From positions 268,239 through 332,238 of the forward strand of contig CAVQBG010000013.1 of NCBI GenBank assembly GCA_963710625.1: a stretch of 64,000 nucleotides of DNA, in the 5' to 3' direction. The position numbers and the translations under genes were made by a program. The DNA comes from Sva-07 sp963710625 (GTDB lineage Bacteria; Actinomycetota; Acidimicrobiia; Acidimicrobiales; Ilumatobacteraceae). Positions 19,898 to 28,554 of this stretch are shown here, one piece after another (position 1 is the stretch's first letter; each line of letters starts with the position of its first letter). The notes beneath the pieces are model-generated. The model worked only from the letters and a program-made list of their open reading frames with translations, ran no database searches and was not told where the DNA came from.

Positions 19898-20986
19898 GTG
19901 ATCCCCCGTGCCAGCTCCCTCCTGCTGGGCGCTTCGTTGCTCCTGCTCAGCGCGTGCAGCGCCACCGCGCAGAACAGCCTCGGCGACACGCTCGAGGCGC
20001 CGCCCGCCGACCCGGCCGACACCACGACCGCCACCACCGAGGCGACCACCACGACGTCGACGACGGTGCCGCCGCTCGACGTCTACGATCCGCTGTGCGT
20101 CGTCGAGGTCCAACCCGGTGAGTCGCTCAGCCTGATCGCCGACCGCTTCGACGACGACACCGTGCGCGTCGACACGATCTCCGCCGAGAACGACCTCGAC
20201 GGCAACACGATCTTCCCGGCCCAGCTGCTCGACGTCTGTGTCGACAACGGCCTCGACGACCGCACGGGCGAGGCCCGCGAGCCCAACCAGGCGCTCGTCG
20301 CCGAAGCGACGCGGGCCAACGTCGAGATCCAGCAGGCGAAGCTCAACGAGCTGTTCGCCGGCTACGGCATCAACGAACTCGTGATCGACGGCGTCTCCGG
20401 TTCGGCCACCCGCCAGCGGCTGTGCGCCGCCCGACTCGGGCTCGGCCTGCCGGTCAGCACGGCCGACATGGCGGCAGGCAGCGAGGAGGAGCGCGTGCTG
20501 ATGGCGGCGACGCAGATCAACATCCCGCTGTCGGCGCCGGTCGACAAGGAACGCTGGGTACTGATCGACCAGACCTGCCAGATCATGTTCGTCGGAGCAT
20601 CGAACCAACAGCTCCAGTTCGTCTTCCCCACCTCCACCGGCGAACCCGGCCACGAGACCCGCCTCCAGGACCGGTCGATGGTGTACCGCTACGACCCGGC
20701 CTTCGACAACGGCGGGTGGCACGACAGCACCGACTTCCCGGTGCCCGAGGACAACCCCCTCAACGGCAACATGTACAAGCCGCTGTACTTCGACGGCGGC
20801 CAGGCGATCCACGGCGCGAACAACGTGCCGACGAGCCCGCAGAGCAAGGGGTGCGCGCGCCTGCGCCTCGAGCACCAGGACGCGCTCCTCGCCTGGCTCG
20901 GCATCGCCGACGTGACCACACCGATCGGTGGGTCCGGCTTCGACCTCGCCGTCAGCATCCAGGGCGTGTACGCACCACCGGTGTGA
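19898..20986 (+). CDS. L,D-transpeptidase lipoprotein with LysM-like domain
   Basis: About 362 residues. A lipobox signal, MIPRASSLLLGASLLLLSAC from a GTG start, puts the lipidated Cys at residue 20; a Thr-rich stretch (TTTATTEATTTTSTTVPP) then spans the envelope. Next come a LysM-like segment (VEVQPGESLSLIADRFDDDT), a putative peptidoglycan-binding helix bundle (VIDGVSGSATRQRLCAARLG), and a YkuD catalytic domain with IHGANNVPTSPQSKGCARL; the nucleophile Cys is near residue 319. Such enzymes form 3-3 crosslinks in peptidoglycan or attach proteins to it. A clear hairpin follows the gene. The GTG at 19898 was chosen because it sits just before the hydrophobic core; upstream in-frame starts would add about 33 Gly/Pro-rich residues. 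Confidence 0.87.
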   Translation: MIPRASSLLLGASLLLLSACSATAQNSLGDTLEAPPADPADTTTATTEATTTTSTTVPPLDVYDPLCVVEVQPGESLSLIADRFDDDTVRVDTISAENDLDGNTIFPAQLLDVCVDNGLDDRTGEAREPNQALVAEATRANVEIQQAKLNELFAGYGINELVIDGVSGSATRQRLCAARLGLGLPVSTADMAAGSEEERVLMAATQINIPLSAPVDKERWVLIDQTCQIMFVGASNQQLQFVFPTSTGEPGHETRLQDRSMVYRYDPAFDNGGWHDSTDFPVPEDNPLNGNMYKPLYFDGGQAIHGANNVPTSPQSKGCARLRLEHQDALLAWLGIADVTTPIGGSGFDLAVSIQGVYAPPV

Positions 20987-21018
20987 GGTGAGTTCCGGTC
21001 CCCTCCGGGTGCTGATCG

Positions 21019-21041
21019 GCCCCACTTCGGGCCAGTGGGGC
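21019..21041 (+). terminator. Hairpin terminator after the L,D-transpeptidase gene
   Basis: GCCCCACT (21019-21026) and AGTGGGGC (21034-21041) form a perfect 8-bp stem with a 7-nt loop (TCGGGCC). It lies 33 bp downstream of the stop codon. No U-run follows. Confidence 0.65.
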
Positions 21042-21072
21042 ACACGGACGCACACCCCGCTCGACAGGGCCA

Positions 21073-21912
21073 TTGGTCAACATCTCGACCGCTGGCTTCA
21101 CCAACGGGGTCCGATGGGGCAAGACTGCAGATGTGGAACGACCAGCACCCGCGATCTACGAGTTGTCGGCGATTCCCGAGTTCGGCGCGTTCCTCCTGTC
21201 GGCGCCCTGGCTTGCCACCGCACCCCGCGGGAGCGGACGACGCGTGCTGGTCCTCCCGGGATTCACCGCGGGTGACGTCTCGACGGCGCCGCTGCGCCTG
21301 GCGCTGCGCGCACTCGGCCACCGACCGTCACCCTGGGGGCTCGGCCTCAACGTCGGCCCCGACGACGAGACCGTGCGCCAGTTGCTCCGGCTGCTCGACC
21401 AGCTCGTCCACCAGAACGGCGGCCCGATCGACATCGTCGGGTGGAGCCTCGGTGGCATCATGGCGCGATTGCTCGCGCTGCACCACCCGGACCGCGTGCG
21501 TCAGGCGATCTCGCTCGGCAGCCCGATCCGCGTCGAGGACCCGCACGCGAACCTGAGCGAGAGCGTCCGACGGCTGTCGCAGCTCGCCGGTCTCCAACGG
21601 GGTCGCAGGGGTCACGATCTCACCGAGGTGCCGGTGCCGTCGACGGTGATCTACTCGCGCCAGGACGGTGTGGTTGCCGCGGCATCGTGCCTGCAGCCGG
21701 TCGGGCCGACGTCGGAGAACATCGAGGTCCGCGGGGCCCACATCGGCCTCGGTCACAATCCGGCCGTCATCTGGGCGGTCGCCGATCGCCTGGCGCAACG
21801 CACCGGTGAGTGGACCCCGTTCGTGCCGCCGTCGACCCTGGCGTGGTGCTATCCGGAGCCTGCCGCGCACGGCGACGTGACGGCGCCCACCCCTCGGGCT
21901 GCAGGGTTCTGA
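21073..21912 (+). CDS. Alpha/beta hydrolase (lipase/acyltransferase-like)
   Basis: Up to 279 residues. The nucleophile elbow is IVGWSLGGIMARLLA near residue 121 (G-x-S-x-G), and the oxyanion-side strand is VLVLPGFTAGDVSTAPLRLA. The acid and base are probably in SRQDGVV and RGAHIGLGHNP near the C-terminus. There is no signal peptide. The start is uncertain: ATG 21073, or the GTG at 21133 that opens VERPAPAIYELSAI, closer to where family similarity should begin. Its stop is 5 nt before the GTG of a WS/DGAT-like gene, so the pair is almost certainly translationally coupled and should act on the same kind of lipid ester. Confidence 0.82.
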   Translation: MVNISTAGFTNGVRWGKTADVERPAPAIYELSAIPEFGAFLLSAPWLATAPRGSGRRVLVLPGFTAGDVSTAPLRLALRALGHRPSPWGLGLNVGPDDETVRQLLRLLDQLVHQNGGPIDIVGWSLGGIMARLLALHHPDRVRQAISLGSPIRVEDPHANLSESVRRLSQLAGLQRGRRGHDLTEVPVPSTVIYSRQDGVVAAASCLQPVGPTSENIEVRGAHIGLGHNPAVIWAVADRLAQRTGEWTPFVPPSTLAWCYPEPAAHGDVTAPTPRAAGF

Positions 21913-21917
21913 TCGCG

Positions 21918-23357
21918 GTGCCCACGTCGCAGATCGCTCGCGGACACTCACGGCTGTTGGCGATCGAGACGCCGACGGCGCTCGGCCACACGTCGACCCT
22001 CACGATCGTCGACGCCGCCAACGCTCCCCATCGGCTCGACGCCGCACTGCTCCGCCAGGAGGTGAGCGCCCGGCTCGACGAGCATCCGATGCTTCGCCAG
22101 TCGCTCGTCGACGTCCCGTTCGGACTCGATCGGCCGTGGTGGCGTGACCATCCGGGCTTCGACCTCAACTACCACCTCCGCCACATCGCAGTGCCCGATC
22201 CGGACGACCCGAACTCGCTGGCCGAACTCGTGGCGCGCATCCACAGCCGACCGCTCGACCGTGGCCGACCGCTCTGGGAGCTGTACCTGATCTCGGGACT
22301 CGCCGACGGCCAGGCGGCGCTGCTGTTCAAGATGCATCTCGCCGCGCTCGCCGCGTCGACGGGCAACTCGTTGTGTGCCGGGTTGATCGGCGACTCGGCC
22401 GACCTGATCGGCGACCCCGACGACGGGTCTCGCCAGTGGCGGCCCGAGCCGGGCCCGACAGCGCACGACATCGGCGTCCGTGCCTGGATGAACGCGCTCG
22501 TCGACCCGATGCGCACGCTCACCACGGTGCCACGCACCTTGAACTCGGTTCCCGGTCTGCGCAGCGTGCTCAATCCGGCGTTGGCGCTGATGAACCAGCG
22601 GGCCCAACGGTCGATCGTGATCGCCGAACAGTCGGGCATCACGCCGCGCACCTCGTTCAACACCCGCATCGGCCCGCACCGCCGCTGGGCGAGCACCGAA
22701 CTCGACCTCCGTCGCGTCGCCGACGTCCGCTCACGCTTCAGCGTCAGCACCGTCGACGTCGTCACCGCCGTGTGCGGTGGAGCGTTGCGATGGTGGCTCC
22801 TGCAGCACGACGAACTGCCTCGCGAGTCGCTGAAGGCGCTCGTGCCGCTGTCGGTCACCGATCCCGAGGCGATCGAGGGGATCGCCGGCGCGGTCGTCAG
22901 CCTGAGCACCAATCTGCACCGGATCCCGGAGCGACTCGCCGTCGTGCACGAACAGATCGGCGAGGCGGTCGACCGTCACGGTGCGATGACGGCGGCCGAG
23001 ATCCGCGGGATCGGCGGCGGCACCCCGTTGCTCGGCATCGTCGCCTCACGACTGCTCGAGCGCAGCCCGCTGGCCGAGCGCCTGATGCCACCGTTCAACA
23101 CCACGATCACGTCGGTGCCGGGCTCGAAGGACGCCCAGTACGCCCTCGGCGCCGAGGTGACGGCGATCTACCCGATCCTCGGCGTGGTCGACGGGATGGG
23201 GCTGCACTTCGGCGCGATCTCGGTCGGTGGCCGCCTGTGCCTGAGCCTCGTGTCCGATCGCGAACAGATCCCCGACCTGGCCGAACTCGCCGCGCGCATC
23301 CCGATCGAGTTCGACCTGCTCGAGAAGTCGCAGCCGCGGCGCAGCGCGATCGCCTGA
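21918..23357 (+). CDS. WS/DGAT-like protein lacking the catalytic HHxxxDG motif
   Basis: About 479 residues aligning along their whole length with WS/DGAT proteins: an N-terminal domain (PHRLDAALLRQEVSARLDEH), RPLWELYLISGLADGQAALL, then NTRIGPHRRWASTELDLRRV, and a C-terminal MPPFNTTITSVPGSKDAQYA plus FGAISVGGRLCLSLVSDREQ. Where active members have K-x-H-H-x-x-x-D-G it reads KMHLAALAASTGN: the second His, the Asp and the Gly are all replaced. The protein is therefore probably not an acyltransferase of the usual mechanism; it may bind lipid or act as a regulatory or structural partner. The frame is intact over 480 codons, so it is under selection. The start is GTG 21918, 5 nt after the coupled hydrolase gene. 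Confidence 0.8.
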   Translation: MPTSQIARGHSRLLAIETPTALGHTSTLTIVDAANAPHRLDAALLRQEVSARLDEHPMLRQSLVDVPFGLDRPWWRDHPGFDLNYHLRHIAVPDPDDPNSLAELVARIHSRPLDRGRPLWELYLISGLADGQAALLFKMHLAALAASTGNSLCAGLIGDSADLIGDPDDGSRQWRPEPGPTAHDIGVRAWMNALVDPMRTLTTVPRTLNSVPGLRSVLNPALALMNQRAQRSIVIAEQSGITPRTSFNTRIGPHRRWASTELDLRRVADVRSRFSVSTVDVVTAVCGGALRWWLLQHDELPRESLKALVPLSVTDPEAIEGIAGAVVSLSTNLHRIPERLAVVHEQIGEAVDRHGAMTAAEIRGIGGGTPLLGIVASRLLERSPLAERLMPPFNTTITSVPGSKDAQYALGAEVTAIYPILGVVDGMGLHFGAISVGGRLCLSLVSDREQIPDLAELAARIPIEFDLLEKSQPRRSAIA

Positions 23358-23360
23358 CGA

Positions 23361-23780
23361 TCAGCCGCCGGTGGTGTCGGTGGGCGCCTCGACGGCGGGT
23401 GTCGTCGCCTCCGGAGCCGGCTCCTCGGGTGCCGGGGGCACCGTGACGTCCGGCGTGTCATCGCTGGTGTCGTTCGAGATGATGGCGAACATCATCAGCA
23501 CGAAGAACAGCACCGCCACGACACCGAGGACGACGCCGATCGCCGAGTTGTCCGGCGACGAGACGGGCTGGGCGGGCGGGCGAGGCGGTGAGGCCACGGG
23601 CGGGGCGACCTGGGTGCCGGGGGTCGGCGGGACCTGCGCCTGGTTCGGATCGATGTAGACGTTGAGGACGACACCAGCGCGGTTGACGGTCTGCGTCCAG
23701 CTGGCTCCGTTCCAGTAGCGGGCGTTGCCCAGTCCGGTCGGATCGACGTACCAGCCCTGGGGGGTGTAGCTGTCGGTCAT
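23361..23780 (-). CDS. DUF2510 single-span membrane protein
   Basis: 139 residues. The N-terminal TPQGWYVDPTGLGNARYWNG plus SWTQ is a DUF2510 motif, a short Trp-rich module common at the N-terminus of actinobacterial membrane proteins. A Pro-rich linker follows, then one membrane helix (GVVLGVVAVLFFVLMMFAII, about residues 85-105) and a short Thr/Pro/Glu-rich tail, presumably outside the cell. The function is unknown. It is convergent with the WS/DGAT-like gene (stops 3 bp apart) and divergent from an acyl-CoA dehydrogenase gene. Confidence 0.78.
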   Translation of the reverse strand: MTDSYTPQGWYVDPTGLGNARYWNGASWTQTVNRAGVVLNVYIDPNQAQVPPTPGTQVAPPVASPPRPPAQPVSSPDNSAIGVVLGVVAVLFFVLMMFAIISNDTSDDTPDVTVPPAPEEPAPEATTPAVEAPTDTTGG

Positions 23781-23979
23781 CGTGTGCACTCCTCGGGTCC
23801 GCGTCACCCGACAACGGATCGCCGTCGGGATCTCCGAGCGTATCGACTCGCCGGAATCGGGACGTGGACCTCGGACGTCCGCGAGGTCAGCGCTCGAGAT
23901 CCTCGCCTTCGATGACGGATGCGGCCCGTCGAGCGGCCAACATGCATCGGAGTACGACCCGACGAACAAGGAGACGCAG

Positions 23980-25260
23980 ATGGCGTGGGACTTCTCAACC
24001 GAACCGGAATTCCAGGAGAAGCTCGACTGGGTCGAGCAGTTCTGCAAGGACGAGGTGGAGCCGCTGCACTACGTGTTCCCGTACGCGGTTCGCTCGCCGG
24101 ATCCGAAGGTGAAGCAGCTCGTCCGTGACCTCCAGCAGCAGGTGAAGGACCAGGGACTCTGGGCGATCTTCCTCGACGAGGAGCTCGGCGGCCCCGGTTT
24201 CGGTCAGCTCAAGCTCGGCCTGCTCAATGAGATCCTCGGTCGCTACCCCGCTGCGCCGCAGCTGTTCGGCGCGGCCGCTCCCGACACGGGAAACATGGAG
24301 ATGCTCGCCGCGTACGGCACCGAGGAGCAGAAGGAACGCTGGCTGACGCCGTTGCTCAACCAGGAGATGTTCTCGGCGTACTCGATGACCGAGCCGCAGG
24401 GCGGGTCCGACCCGAACCTGTTCAAGACCACCGCCGTTCGCGACGGTGACGAGTGGGTGATCAACGGCGAGAAGTGGTTCACGAGCGCCGGCCGCGTCGC
24501 CGACATCCTGTTCGTGATGTGCACCAACGGCATGTACGTGGTGCCGCGTACCACGCCTGGCGTCGAGATCATGCCGGAGCCGCGCAACCACAACCACATC
24601 AAGTACGTCGACGTGCGCATTCCGCTCGACCACCTGCTCGGCCCCGAGGACGGTGCGAAGGTGCTCGCCCAGCGGCGACTCGGCGGTGGTCGCATCCATC
24701 ACGCGATGCGCACGATCGCCCAGTGCAAGCTGGCCTTCGACATGATGTGCGAGCGGGCGCTGTCGCGCGAGTCGCACGGCAAGATCATCGGTGAGCACCA
24801 GATGGTGCAGGAGAAGATCGCCGACAGCTACGCGCAGTTGCGCATGCTCCGGCTCTTCGTGCTGGAGACCGCCTGGAAGATCGACAACACCTCCACCCAG
24901 GAGGCCCGCACCGACATCGCTGCGGTCAAGTTCACGATGGCGAAGGTCCTGCGGGAGATCTCCTTCAACGCACTGCACATCCACGGCTCGCTCGGCACCA
25001 CCGATCTCACGCCGTTGCAGGACATGTACGCGGGCGCCCCCACGATGGGCCTCGCCGACGGCGCCGACGAGGTGCACAAGTCGACGGTCGCCCGGCGCGT
25101 GCTCAAGGAGTACCGCCCGCACGAGGGCTACTTCCACCGCGAGTACATCCCGTACAAGCGCGAGGAGGCCTGGGAGAAGTTCCAGCCCAAGTTCGCGGCC
25201 GATCCCGAGCTGCTCGCGTCGGCGGAGCAGTACAAGAAGTACTTCGCCGGCCGCCGCTGA
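23980..25260 (+). CDS. Acyl-CoA dehydrogenase
   Basis: 426 residues, a FAD-dependent acyl-CoA dehydrogenase of fatty-acid oxidation type. Diagnostic parts: AAYGTEEQKERWLTPLLNQE, the FAD/substrate loop FSAYSMTEPQGGSDPNLFKT near residue 135, VINGEKWFTSAG near 160, and a C-terminal helical domain with ISFNALHIHGSLGTTDLTPL and ADGADEVHKSTVARRVLKEY. The start is the ATG at 23980 with AAGGAG 6 nt upstream; longer in-frame extensions lack this. Chain-length preference cannot be read from sequence. The neighbouring methyltransferase and stress genes do not suggest a pathway. Confidence 0.93.
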   Translation: MAWDFSTEPEFQEKLDWVEQFCKDEVEPLHYVFPYAVRSPDPKVKQLVRDLQQQVKDQGLWAIFLDEELGGPGFGQLKLGLLNEILGRYPAAPQLFGAAAPDTGNMEMLAAYGTEEQKERWLTPLLNQEMFSAYSMTEPQGGSDPNLFKTTAVRDGDEWVINGEKWFTSAGRVADILFVMCTNGMYVVPRTTPGVEIMPEPRNHNHIKYVDVRIPLDHLLGPEDGAKVLAQRRLGGGRIHHAMRTIAQCKLAFDMMCERALSRESHGKIIGEHQMVQEKIADSYAQLRMLRLFVLETAWKIDNTSTQEARTDIAAVKFTMAKVLREISFNALHIHGSLGTTDLTPLQDMYAGAPTMGLADGADEVHKSTVARRVLKEYRPHEGYFHREYIPYKREEAWEKFQPKFAADPELLASAEQYKKYFAGRR

Positions 25261-25278
25261 GGCGTTGCGGCACCCGGC

Positions 25279-26119
25279 TCAGTTGCGGGCGGAGGCGAGA
25301 CACCCGGCCGCGCCGAGCATGACGCCGACGCCGGGCACAGGGCGTTCCGCGAGCGCGGCCCTGACCTCGGCGATCGCCTGCTCGAGGGCTTCGCCGTCGA
25401 GGCGGCCGAGCAATCCGCGCACCATCCCCATGCCGAGCAGGAAGTCGAGGGAGTCGTCGACGTTGCCACCGCCTCCGAGCACCAGCGTCGTGTCGATCGG
25501 CGCCACGGCGGCCTGCGTGAAGCCCGCAGCCGTCAGCAGGGCGATCGTCTCGCCGGGCCGCTTGAGGACGAACATTCCCGGACCTGCAGCCCGCCCGCCG
25601 AACTCGGGAACGTCGGCGTGCTCGGCCACCGCGTCGCTGACGATCCGCAACCACTCGTTGGCCTGGAGATCCTGCCAGCAGACGAGCGAGAGCCGGCCTC
25701 CCGACGCAAGTGACCGCCGGATGTCGTCGAACGCCCCTCGGGATCGTCGAAGAACATCAGGCCGAACCGGCTCATCACCAGCGTGAACTCTCCGTCGGCA
25801 AACGGATGTGACTGCGCGTCGGCGACGACGAACTCGACGTTGCCGACACCTGCCGCCGCGGCTCGACGAGCGGCGATCTCGATCAACGGGTCGGAGATGT
25901 CGAGCCCGACCACGCGGTGTGCGTCGGCGACCACCAGGAGCGTCGTGACTCCGCACCCGCAGCCGATGTCGAGCACCTCGTCATCCGACGTCACGGCCAC
26001 CTGTCGAGCAGCGCCGACGTGAACGATGCCAGCTGACGGTCGTATCGGTCGGCGCGGGTGACGTAGTGGACCGACTCACCGCCGTTCCATGCCTCGACCT
26101 GACCCTGGTTCGGGTTCAT
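25279..26119 (-). pseudogene. SAM-dependent methyltransferase with two frameshifts
   Basis: The gene starts at ATG 26119 after a good ribosome site (GGAGGAG) with MNPNQGQVEAWNGGESVHYV and runs in this frame to about 26000. It then shifts to DDEVLDIGCGCGVTTLLVVA (motif I of class I methyltransferases) and PLIEIAARRAAAAGVGNVEF. At about 25735 it shifts again, from FGLMFFDDPEG to AFDDIRRSLASGGRLSLVCW, and ends AAGCLASARN. Joined, the pieces give a normal methyltransferase of about 280 residues. The second break is in a run of four G on the coding strand, where one more G would restore the frame. The breaks could be true mutations or base-call errors. If intact, this is a UbiE/MenG-like methyltransferase of unknown substrate. 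Confidence 0.72.
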
Positions 26120-26219
26120 GGCACTCCTCCGAGCGGTTGGTGCGCCCGGATCGAGCGGCTCGCAGATGCTAGTCCGCGCCCGATGAGCGCCGCCGCGGAC
26201 CCTTCCGGCCGAGCGGGCG

Positions 26220-26693
26220 CTACCGCTCGGAGTGCATCACGACCATGTACTGACCGCCGCCGGGCTCGACGTCGGCGGTCACCTCCAGGTCGGGCTCGAG
26301 GCGGGAGATCCGGTCGACGAGCCATGCCGCCGCGGCGAGGGCGTCGTCCTCCGCGGCGCAGTGTCCCATGATCTCGCGTCCACCCTTGCGGCCAGCACGG
26401 TCGACGGCGGCGAGGATGACCGCCGGATCGGCGACCAGCAGGTCGTCGGGCCAGTCGACCACCGGTTTGGTGCTTCCCTTGCCGGTGTTGCACGCCCGGT
26501 GGGCGAGCCGTTCCTGACCGGTCCCCTTTCCCTTGCCCTTGCCGATGCCCTTCGACTTCGCCTTGCGCTCGGTGGTGCGACTGTCGATGCTCGGTCCGCG
26601 CGGGTCGTTCACCGACATGTCCGGATCGACCGGTTGGTCGCAGAGCCAACACCGCCAGGCGTCCTGTTCGCCGATCTCGCTCATGCGGGCCAT
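26220..26693 (-). CDS. Small HNH-like zinc protein
   Basis: 157 residues. CWLCDQPVDP near the N-terminus and LAHRACNTGKGS about 60 residues later give the C-x-x-C ... H-x-x-C-N arrangement of HNH-type zinc domains, separated by a Lys/Gly-rich stretch (KSKGIGKGKGKGTG) that may contact nucleic acid. The C-terminal half (DPAVILAAVDRAGRKGGREI to TADVEPGGGQYMVVMHSER) is predicted globular and not recognised. The usual catalytic D-H pair of HNH nucleases is not obvious, so nuclease activity is uncertain. Two starts are possible (26693, or 26684 at MSEIGEQ). Confidence 0.65.
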   Translation of the reverse strand: MARMSEIGEQDAWRCWLCDQPVDPDMSVNDPRGPSIDSRTTERKAKSKGIGKGKGKGTGQERLAHRACNTGKGSTKPVVDWPDDLLVADPAVILAAVDRAGRKGGREIMGHCAAEDDALAAAAWLVDRISRLEPDLEVTADVEPGGGQYMVVMHSER

Positions 26694-26783
26694 TCGTCAG
26701 GCCGCCGGCGATCGTTCGTCGGGCCGAGCAGGTTCGCGGGTCATCGCACCAGTATCGCCGGGTCGGGCACCGCCGGGTGTGGC

Positions 26784-27098
26784 TCAGCGCTCGATCGGCC
26801 GATGGAACTCGATCCGGAACCCCACCGGACCGACCAACTCCACGTGGTGCGCCAACCCCGGAGGGATCACCACGTTCTCGCCTGCACCGACCGTTCGCCG
26901 CTCCTCGAGATCGGTCGGTGCTCCCGCCGAGCGAGTGGGATCGTCCTCGACGACGAAGACGAGTGCACCCGAGCGAACGACGAGTCTCCCCCACACCCCA
27001 CTCGCGATCCGATGCGAGGACAGCAGTCCTCCGGGCACCGATGTCTCGTCGAATTCGCCGGTGGTGCGCACCAGCTCCAGGCCATCAGGGAGCTCCAT
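26784..27098 (-). CDS. Cupin-like protein (DUF1971 type)
   Basis: 104 residues. MELPDGLELVRTTGEFDETS, SVPGGLLSSHRIASGVWGRL, VVRSGALVFVVEDDP and VIPPGLAHHVELVGPVGFRI follow the single-domain cupin pattern of the family linked by name to tellurite resistance (TehB-associated, DUF1971). Histidines at SSHRIA and LAHHVEL may bind a metal. The start ATG (27098) follows GGTGGTGGG. It lies 26 bp downstream of a universal stress protein gene on the same strand, so the pair may form a stress-response operon. Confidence 0.72.
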   Translation of the reverse strand: MELPDGLELVRTTGEFDETSVPGGLLSSHRIASGVWGRLVVRSGALVFVVEDDPTRSAGAPTDLEERRTVGAGENVVIPPGLAHHVELVGPVGFRIEFHRPIER

Positions 27099-27124
27099 CC
27101 CACCACCTTCGGCGACGAGCCGAC

Positions 27125-27562
27125 TCACTCGCGAACGGGGACGACGAGCACCGGCACGGGTGAGGAACGAAGGACCTTCTCCGACGTGCTCCCGAGGGCC
27201 CAGCGCCTGACGCCTGACTGGCCGTGGCTGGCCATCACGATCATCGAGACGTTCTCCTGGTTGGCGAAGTCCAAGATGGCCTCCGCGGCGTGACTGCCGA
27301 TCCGATGATGCACCTCGGTGTCGACCTCCGCAGGGACCGACGTGATCGCGCGAGTGAGGTACGCGTCTGCGGCTTCGTCGAGAGCGATGTGTTCGCTGGC
27401 CGCGAAGCGCTGCAGCGCTTCGTGCTCCGCGGTGCCCAGTGCGCTGAAGACGATGAGCCGCGACCCGAGCGCGACTGCGAGCATCGACGCCGTGTCGATC
27501 GCTCTCGTCGCGAGCTCGGACATGTCGAGCGGCACCATGATCGTTGCTGGTCGATTCTGCAC
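27125..27562 (-). CDS. Universal stress protein (UspA family)
   Basis: 145 residues, a single Usp domain. It begins with the hydrophobic strand TIMVPLDMSELATRAIDTAS and carries the ATP-binding signature G-x-x-G-x9-G-S/T as GQSGVRRWALGSTSEK, followed by VPVLVVPV. ATP-binding Usp proteins help survival under starvation, hypoxia or oxidative stress. The start is an ATG after GAAAGGAACTCC. It diverges from an SDR gene over 139 bp and is followed by a cupin gene. Confidence 0.9.
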   Translation of the reverse strand: MQNRPATIMVPLDMSELATRAIDTASMLAVALGSRLIVFSALGTAEHEALQRFAASEHIALDEAADAYLTRAITSVPAEVDTEVHHRIGSHAAEAILDFANQENVSMIVMASHGQSGVRRWALGSTSEKVLRSSPVPVLVVPVRE

Positions 27563-27701
27563 GGAGTTCCTTTCGCAGCCGGTCCAGCCTCAGTCTCCGC
27601 GGAGTGCGGGGCCGGAGCAAGGGCCAGAGGTCCGCGACGTCAGCGGAGCGCCCGGTCGTCCACCACGCGACCGGACGGGTCCTCCGAACTACCGTCGCGA
27701 C

Positions 27702-28550
27702 ATGGAGCACCTCACAGGAAAGACAGCGGTGGTCACCGGAGCGGGGTCCGGTATGGGCAGGGCCTTCGCCGAGCGGTTCGCCCGTGCGGGGATGAACGTC
27801 GTGCTCGCCGACGTCGAGGAACCCAAGCTCGACGACGCCGTCGCCGCCATCACCGCAACCGGGGCACAGGCGATCGGCGTGCCGACCGACGTCACCGACG
27901 GCGATGCGGTCGATCGGCTCCGAGATGCCGCGATCGAGGCCTTCGGGCGCGTGCACGTGCTCTGCAACAACGCCGGCGTCGCCGGTGGGCCCGCGTCCGG
28001 CGGCGAGTGGGTGCTCGAGAACGAGTGGCGATGGGTGCTCGAGGTCAATCTGTGGGGCGTCGTCCACGGACACCGTTCGTTCCTGCCACACCTCGTCGAG
28101 GGCGGCGAGGGACACATCGTCAACACGGCGTCGATGGCCGGGCTGTTCCCGGGCCACTCGGCGTACAGCGCCAGCAAGTGGGCGGTCGTCGGCATCACCC
28201 AGGGCCTCTTCCAGACGATGCGCATGCAAGGAACGGGAGTCGGCGTGTCGTGTCTCTGCCCCGGCTGGGTGAACACCCAGATCGACCGGTCGGAACGCAA
28301 CCGGCCCGAATGGGCCGCACCGAGTCTGGGCGTGGAAGCCACCGCCGAGGAGGAGGCCATCCGGGCGTTCGTGTCCGAGCAGTTGCGCTCGGGCATGCAG
28401 CCGGACCGGGTCGCCGATCTGGTGCACGATGCGATCGTGGCCGACCGGTTCTGGATCTTCACCGACGACCAGATGGTGCAGTCACTCGCCGGCGACTACG
28501 AGGCGCTGCTCGCCGGCACCAACCCGCCCGAGCGGGTGCTCGGCGGCTGA
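27702..28550 (+). CDS. Short-chain dehydrogenase/reductase (SDR)
   Basis: 282 residues, a classical SDR. The cofactor motif T-G-x3-G-x-G is VVTGAGSGMGRAFAERFARA, with an acidic residue after strand 2 (LADVEEP) that favours NAD(H). The structural NNAG is at VLCNNAGVAGG, the catalytic Ser at TASMAG, and the Tyr-x-x-x-Lys at SAYSASKWAVVG. The C-terminal 60 residues include a longer variable tail (EEEAIRAFVSEQLRSGMQPD) than minimal SDRs have. The substrate is unknown. A CinA-type amidase gene begins 4 bp after it. Confidence 0.92.
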   Translation: MEHLTGKTAVVTGAGSGMGRAFAERFARAGMNVVLADVEEPKLDDAVAAITATGAQAIGVPTDVTDGDAVDRLRDAAIEAFGRVHVLCNNAGVAGGPASGGEWVLENEWRWVLEVNLWGVVHGHRSFLPHLVEGGEGHIVNTASMAGLFPGHSAYSASKWAVVGITQGLFQTMRMQGTGVGVSCLCPGWVNTQIDRSERNRPEWAAPSLGVEATAEEEAIRAFVSEQLRSGMQPDRVADLVHDAIVADRFWIFTDDQMVQSLAGDYEALLAGTNPPERVLGG

Positions 28551-28554
28551 CTCG

